DNA from: CAYSYY01 sp964576115 [NCBI: uncultured Gemmatimonadota bacterium] | GTDB lineage: Bacteria > Blakebacterota > Blakebacteria > Blakebacterales | Direction: 5' to 3' | DNA: 9,113 bases | Assembly: GCA_964576115.1 (NCBI GenBank) | Contig: CAZNUA010000040.1 | Span: forward strand, 22,222-31,334 | Shown here: positions 6,709-9,113 of the stretch, one piece after another | Layout: every line of letters begins with the position of its first letter | How positions within the stretch are numbered: the first letter of the stretch is position 1 | Position numbers and translations under genes: made by a program | Notes under the pieces: model-generated | Told to the model about the DNA's origin: nothing | Seen by the model: only the letters and a program-made list of their open reading frames with translations | Databases searched by the model: none

Positions 6709-8010
6709 CTACCGCGAAAACAAAACGTATCGGGTAAAATCAATGCGCTCCCCCGCCTGCGCCCACTCTATTCCGTCCCCGGGTCCGGATTCGGAGGGCA
6801 GCCGTCCCTCGGCATAGCACCGACCGAAAACCTCATCCAGATTCCGGATCCAGAGCCGGGAACCGTCGGGAGCCCGATCGACGAGCTCGCTCCGGACCGT
6901 AACCGGTGCCCGAACCGATTCGTGGGCCCCGTTGACGACCAGGGTCTGAGCCCGGGCGGCCTCGGGGGGACAGATGACCTCCGCCCTGCCGGCCTGTCCG
7001 CCGTCCCGTCCGCCGGCCTGCCCCGGATGCACCCCCCTCCGTCCCGCCCACTCGATGGCCCGGAAGAGCTTGGTGAACTGATGACTCTCCTCGGGCGAAC
7101 CGTAGTCGAGTTCTCCGCCGTCGGCAGTCACGGCCCGGACCGGCTCTCGTCCCCCCGCATAGCTGATCACGGCCTTTTCACACTCGATCCGGAAAACCGG
7201 CGGGTACTCGGACCCGGTAGCGTGGGAGCCGAGGAAGAGGAGTTCGGTCCCGGCCGCCGTCTCGACCCGGGCCGCCACCGTATCGGCTGTCTCGATCTCG
7301 TAGGCCCGGGCCATTTCGGCCGTGACCGCGACCGGTTCGGCACTGCGCTCGGTTTCGGGACCGAGCAGGTAGAGCAGGTTGTGCATGAAGTGGGCCATGG
7401 CGTTGTTCAGGGGAGTGTCGAGAATCCAGCGCCCCTCTCCCGAACGCAGCCGCCCGGCCCAGTCGTTGCGGGCGTAGTAGTCCCGTCCCCGGGGCCAGAG
7501 GCAGAGGGTCGCGGCCCGCAGCGGGCGGCCCCAGCGGCCGGCCATCAGGTCGGCCTTCAGAGCCCTGATTGCGTCGGAGAACGACCACTGATAGCCGACG
7601 CTCACCCAGCGGTCGCTCGCGTCACGGGCCCGGATCAGATCATCGGCTTCCTGTACCGCAGCCCCGAGCGGCTTGTCACAGAGCACATGACAGCCCTGCT
7701 CGAGACAGGTGATCGACTGGGGGACATGGAAGTGGATCGGGGAGGAGATGACCGCCAGGTCGGCCGCACCGCCAGAGTTGAAGAACGTCTCGACACTCTC
7801 GTGCACGCCGATCCCGGCCTCGTGCACAGCCGGCAGGAGGGCCGAGTTCTCCGGTTGCGGGTCCACCACCCCGACCAGTTCGTACGCGGCCGGATCGCAC
7901 TCCTCGAGCAGGGTTTTCAGATACCAGTAGCCGTAGCCTCCGATACCGATCATGAGGATGCGGACCCGGGCCGGCATACCGCTCTCGACGATTCCACCAG
8001 CTGACGACAT
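6709..8010 (-). CDS. Gfo/Idh/MocA-family NAD(P)-dependent oxidoreductase
   Basis: Cytoplasmic dehydrogenase of 433 aa, first gene of the minus-strand cluster. An N-terminal Rossmann fold shows GIGGYG at 22-27 after a beta-strand rich in Ile/Val/Met, and Asp50 at the end of strand 2 (VGVVD), which favours NAD(H). The family Lys-Pro motif is CDKPLG at 111-116 with Lys113 as the likely catalytic lysine. The C-terminal half has VSVGYQWSFS at 136-145 and LNNAMAHFMHNLLYLLG at 201-217, where His207 or His210 may take the usual active-site His place. Members oxidise or reduce sugars, inositols and sugar acids, often at a ring hydroxyl. Residues 330-341 are a Gly-rich run encoded by a 12-bp tandem repeat. 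ATG 8010 has GGAGGG at 8022-8017, 6 nt away; the upstream extension to 8100 lacks family character. The family is certain; the substrate is not known. Confidence 0.95.
   Translation of the reverse strand: MSSAGGIVESGMPARVRILMIGIGGYGYWYLKTLLEECDPAAYELVGVVDPQPENSALLPAVHEAGIGVHESVETFFNSGGAADLAVISSPIHFHVPQSITCLEQGCHVLCDKPLGAAVQEADDLIRARDASDRWVSVGYQWSFSDAIRALKADLMAGRWGRPLRAATLCLWPRGRDYYARNDWAGRLRSGEGRWILDTPLNNAMAHFMHNLLYLLGPETERSAEPVAVTAEMARAYEIETADTVAARVETAAGTELLFLGSHATGSEYPPVFRIECEKAVISYAGGREPVRAVTADGGELDYGSPEESHQFTKLFRAIEWAGRRGVHPGQAGGRDGGQAGRAEVICPPEAARAQTLVVNGAHESVRAPVTVRSELVDRAPDGSRLWIRNLDEVFGRCYAEGRLPSESGPGDGIEWAQAGERIDFTRYVLFSR
6988..7023. repeat. Three tandem 12-bp units inside the Gfo/Idh gene
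   Basis: On the plus strand the units are GCCGGCCTGTCC, GCCGTCCCGTCC and GCCGGCCTGCCC, in direct succession. On the coding strand they sit exactly in phase and encode GQAG, GRDG, GQAG (residues 330-341). The outer units differ by one base. This looks like replication slippage that enlarged a loop between FRAIEWA and the AEVICPPEAARAQ segment. Confidence 0.75.
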
Positions 8011-8016
8011 GTTCTT

Positions 8017-8022
8017 CCCTCC
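8017..8022 (-). promoter_or_regulatory. Ribosome binding site deciding the Gfo/Idh start
   Basis: GGAGGG on the minus strand, 6 nt before ATG 8010, is a near-perfect Shine-Dalgarno sequence. It selects this start over the in-frame start at 8100. Confidence 0.75.
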
Positions 8023-8045
8023 GGAAGACAACCCGAAACGTGCGG

Positions 8046-8054
8046 AGTGTAGCA
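8046..8054 (-). promoter_or_regulatory. Candidate extended -10 promoter for the minus-strand operon
   Basis: Read on the minus strand this is TGCTACACT, an extended -10 (TGn) followed by TACACT, four of six to consensus. No good -35 lies 17 bp upstream. Transcription would begin near 8039, giving a leader of about 29 nt before ATG 8010. It is the best candidate in the divergent gap for the Gfo/Idh gene and its followers, but it is weak. Confidence 0.35.
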
Positions 8055-8101
8055 CGCCACTCGGCACCTCGGCCATGTCGAGCCATCGAGCGGCGAGCAC
8101 C

Positions 8102-8131
8102 TTGAGATTCGGCCTTCCCGGATTCTATGAT
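8102..8131 (+). promoter_or_regulatory. Sigma70-type promoter for the lipoprotein gene
   Basis: TTGAGA at 8102-8107 and TATGAT at 8126-8131 are separated by 18 bp and each matches the sigma70 consensus at five of six positions. Transcription would start near 8138, leaving a leader of about 37 nt that contains the ribosome site at 8166-8170. Position and strand fit the gene starting at 8176. Confidence 0.6.
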
Positions 8132-8175
8132 GATGGTCTCTCGTTCCGGCCTATCTGCACCAGACGAGGAAGCTG

Positions 8176-9113
8176 ATGCCGCTATGCATACCGCGAGCCC
8201 GTCTTTCACCATTTTTCCCGATCACAATACTCCTGGTCACCCTGGCCTGCTCAGAACAGACGGGTCCCTCCGACAGCGTCCCCCCCGTTCCCGGACGTGA
8301 CGGACTGATCCGGTTCGAATACCCGACAGACACGAGCGTCACCCTCGTCTGGACACAGGGGACCGACGATATGACGGCTCAACCAGGTCTTCAGTACAAA
8401 GTCTGTTCCTCACAGAAACCGGATATCACCACGGTCGAGGAGGCCGAATCGAACGGAACAGTGCTCCTGGATTGGTCCACGGCTGCTTTCACGGTGACCG
8501 ATACAATCCCCGCCGGTCAGACAGCATACCGGTATTACAACGTTCTGGTCCGCGACGCCGGAGGCAACACCACTCCCTATAACATGCTGTCGTGGCGGAT
8601 CCCGCCGGGGGCTGTATTCTGGCCTATCAATACTTCTGTCCGTCGGGCGGAACTGAACGGTACCGGAAACACCGTGGCTTTCATCAACGGTGGATTCGCT
8701 GGTCTTCATGTGCATCCCTCAGAACCGCTGATTTTTCTGACGACCGGGACCAAGATCGTCCGAATCGGCGTGGATGGGACCGGACAGAGGGATGTGCTCA
8801 CTGCTCCCTGTTTCGGGAAAATCCGGATCGACCCCGTCTGCGAGAAGATGTTCTGGCTGGATGAACATACACGTGCCCTCTACTCGGCCGACCTGGAAGG
8901 CAGTGTTCTGGATACCCTTTTCAGCTCTTTCGACTGCCCCGGCTCTCTGGCCGTCGATTCTTCGGCCGGCATGATCTACATATCCGACGGCGGGGACATC
9001 TATCCCCGGATTCTCAGGATGAACACCGATGGAACCGGCTACGAGATCTTCGTCTATGACCCCACAGGGTGCCCGCTCGACCTGGCCGTGGACGAGATAA
9101 ACGGAAGACTCTA
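8176..9113 (+). CDS. Lipoprotein with FN3-like domain and YWTD (LDLR class B-like) beta-propeller, 3'-truncated by window end
   Basis: The reading frame is open from ATG 8176 to the last base (312 codons plus two bases) with no stop, so the C-terminus lies outside the window. Residues 1-25 form a lipoprotein signal: Arg7 and Arg9, a hydrophobic core 13-23, and the lipobox TLAC with Cys25. A Ser/Pro linker follows, then an FN3/Ig-like domain at about 44-140 (TSVTLVW at 53-59, then YRYYNVLVRDAGGN at 118-131). From about 180 come propeller blades about 42-45 residues apart with YWTD-like cores: KMFWLDE at 224-230, GMIYISDG at 265-272, and a third starting at 308 and cut off. Each follows a DG or EG turn such as GVDGTG at 198-203 and MNTDGTG at 282-288. 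This predicts a lipid-anchored binding or scaffold protein at the cell surface or in the periplasm. GAGGA at 8166-8170 supports the start. Base composition looks less GC-rich than the minus-strand genes. The ligand is unknown. Confidence 0.85.
   Translation, partial: MPLCIPRARLSPFFPITILLVTLACSEQTGPSDSVPPVPGRDGLIRFEYPTDTSVTLVWTQGTDDMTAQPGLQYKVCSSQKPDITTVEEAESNGTVLLDWSTAAFTVTDTIPAGQTAYRYYNVLVRDAGGNTTPYNMLSWRIPPGAVFWPINTSVRRAELNGTGNTVAFINGGFAGLHVHPSEPLIFLTTGTKIVRIGVDGTGQRDVLTAPCFGKIRIDPVCEKMFWLDEHTRALYSADLEGSVLDTLFSSFDCPGSLAVDSSAGMIYISDGGDIYPRILRMNTDGTGYEIFVYDPTGCPLDLAVDEINGRL

Noticed and set aside
6652-8004. Plus-strand open frame of 450 codons opposite the Gfo/Idh gene
   Set aside because: Low-complexity Pro/Gly/Arg product, antisense to a certain enzyme gene.
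8055-8095. Sigma54 promoter for the minus-strand operon
   Set aside because: A TGGC stretch exists on the minus strand but no TTGC lies at the required spacing.
8011-8100. N-terminal extension of the Gfo/Idh protein
   Set aside because: It overlaps the candidate promoter, has no ribosome site of quality and adds residues not expected before the Rossmann fold.
8410-8715. Minus-strand ORF of 101 codons opposite the lipoprotein gene
   Set aside because: The plus strand carries an uninterrupted frame with lipobox, FN3-like and YWTD features; the minus product has no recognisable feature.

Overview
The window is a stretch of GC-rich bacterial chromosome, about 60% GC by eye. It holds five co-directional genes on the minus strand and the start of one divergent gene on the plus strand. 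There are no RNA genes, insertion sequences, CRISPR arrays or phage genes. The gene mix resembles uncultured polymer-degrading bacteria of the FCB/PVC type: a Planctomycetes/Latescibacteria-style UroD-like protein beside a Gfo/Idh oxidoreductase, a large heparinase II/III-like protein, and a lipoprotein with an FN3-like domain and a YWTD propeller. This placement is an inference; no marker gene is present.

Layout in the direction of minus-strand transcription: (1) Gfo/Idh/MocA-family oxidoreductase, 8010-6709; (2) UroD-like protein of the methyltransferase-related branch, 6682-5651; (3) sodium:solute symporter, 5654-3546, whose ATG overlaps the stop of gene 2 (ATGA); (4) exported heparinase II/III-like protein, 3468-1129; (5) exported M28 zinc peptidase, 1030-35. 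The gaps are 26, -4, 77 and 98 bp, and no convincing terminator lies between the genes. Genes 1 to 4 look like one operon and gene 5 is probably its tail. In all four non-overlapping cases a good Shine-Dalgarno sequence fixes a start downstream of the longest possible ORF.

The 165-bp divergent region (8011-8175) holds a good sigma70-type promoter for the plus strand and a candidate extended -10 for the minus strand. The plus-strand gene from 8176 is open to the end of the window. It begins with a lipoprotein signal, then an FN3/Ig-like domain, then YWTD (LDL-receptor class B-like) beta-propeller repeats.

Most economical reading: an acidic or otherwise modified carbohydrate, perhaps a uronic-acid polymer or a glycoconjugate, is cut outside the cytoplasm by the heparinase-like enzyme with help from the peptidase. 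The product is taken up with Na+ by the symporter and then oxidised or rearranged by the Gfo/Idh enzyme. The UroD-like protein is the unexplained member. It is not a haem-pathway HemE by its motifs, and its HxDG sequence departs from the HxC zinc motif of the MtaA/MtbA methyltransferases. No stretch longer than 300 bp is without a gene.
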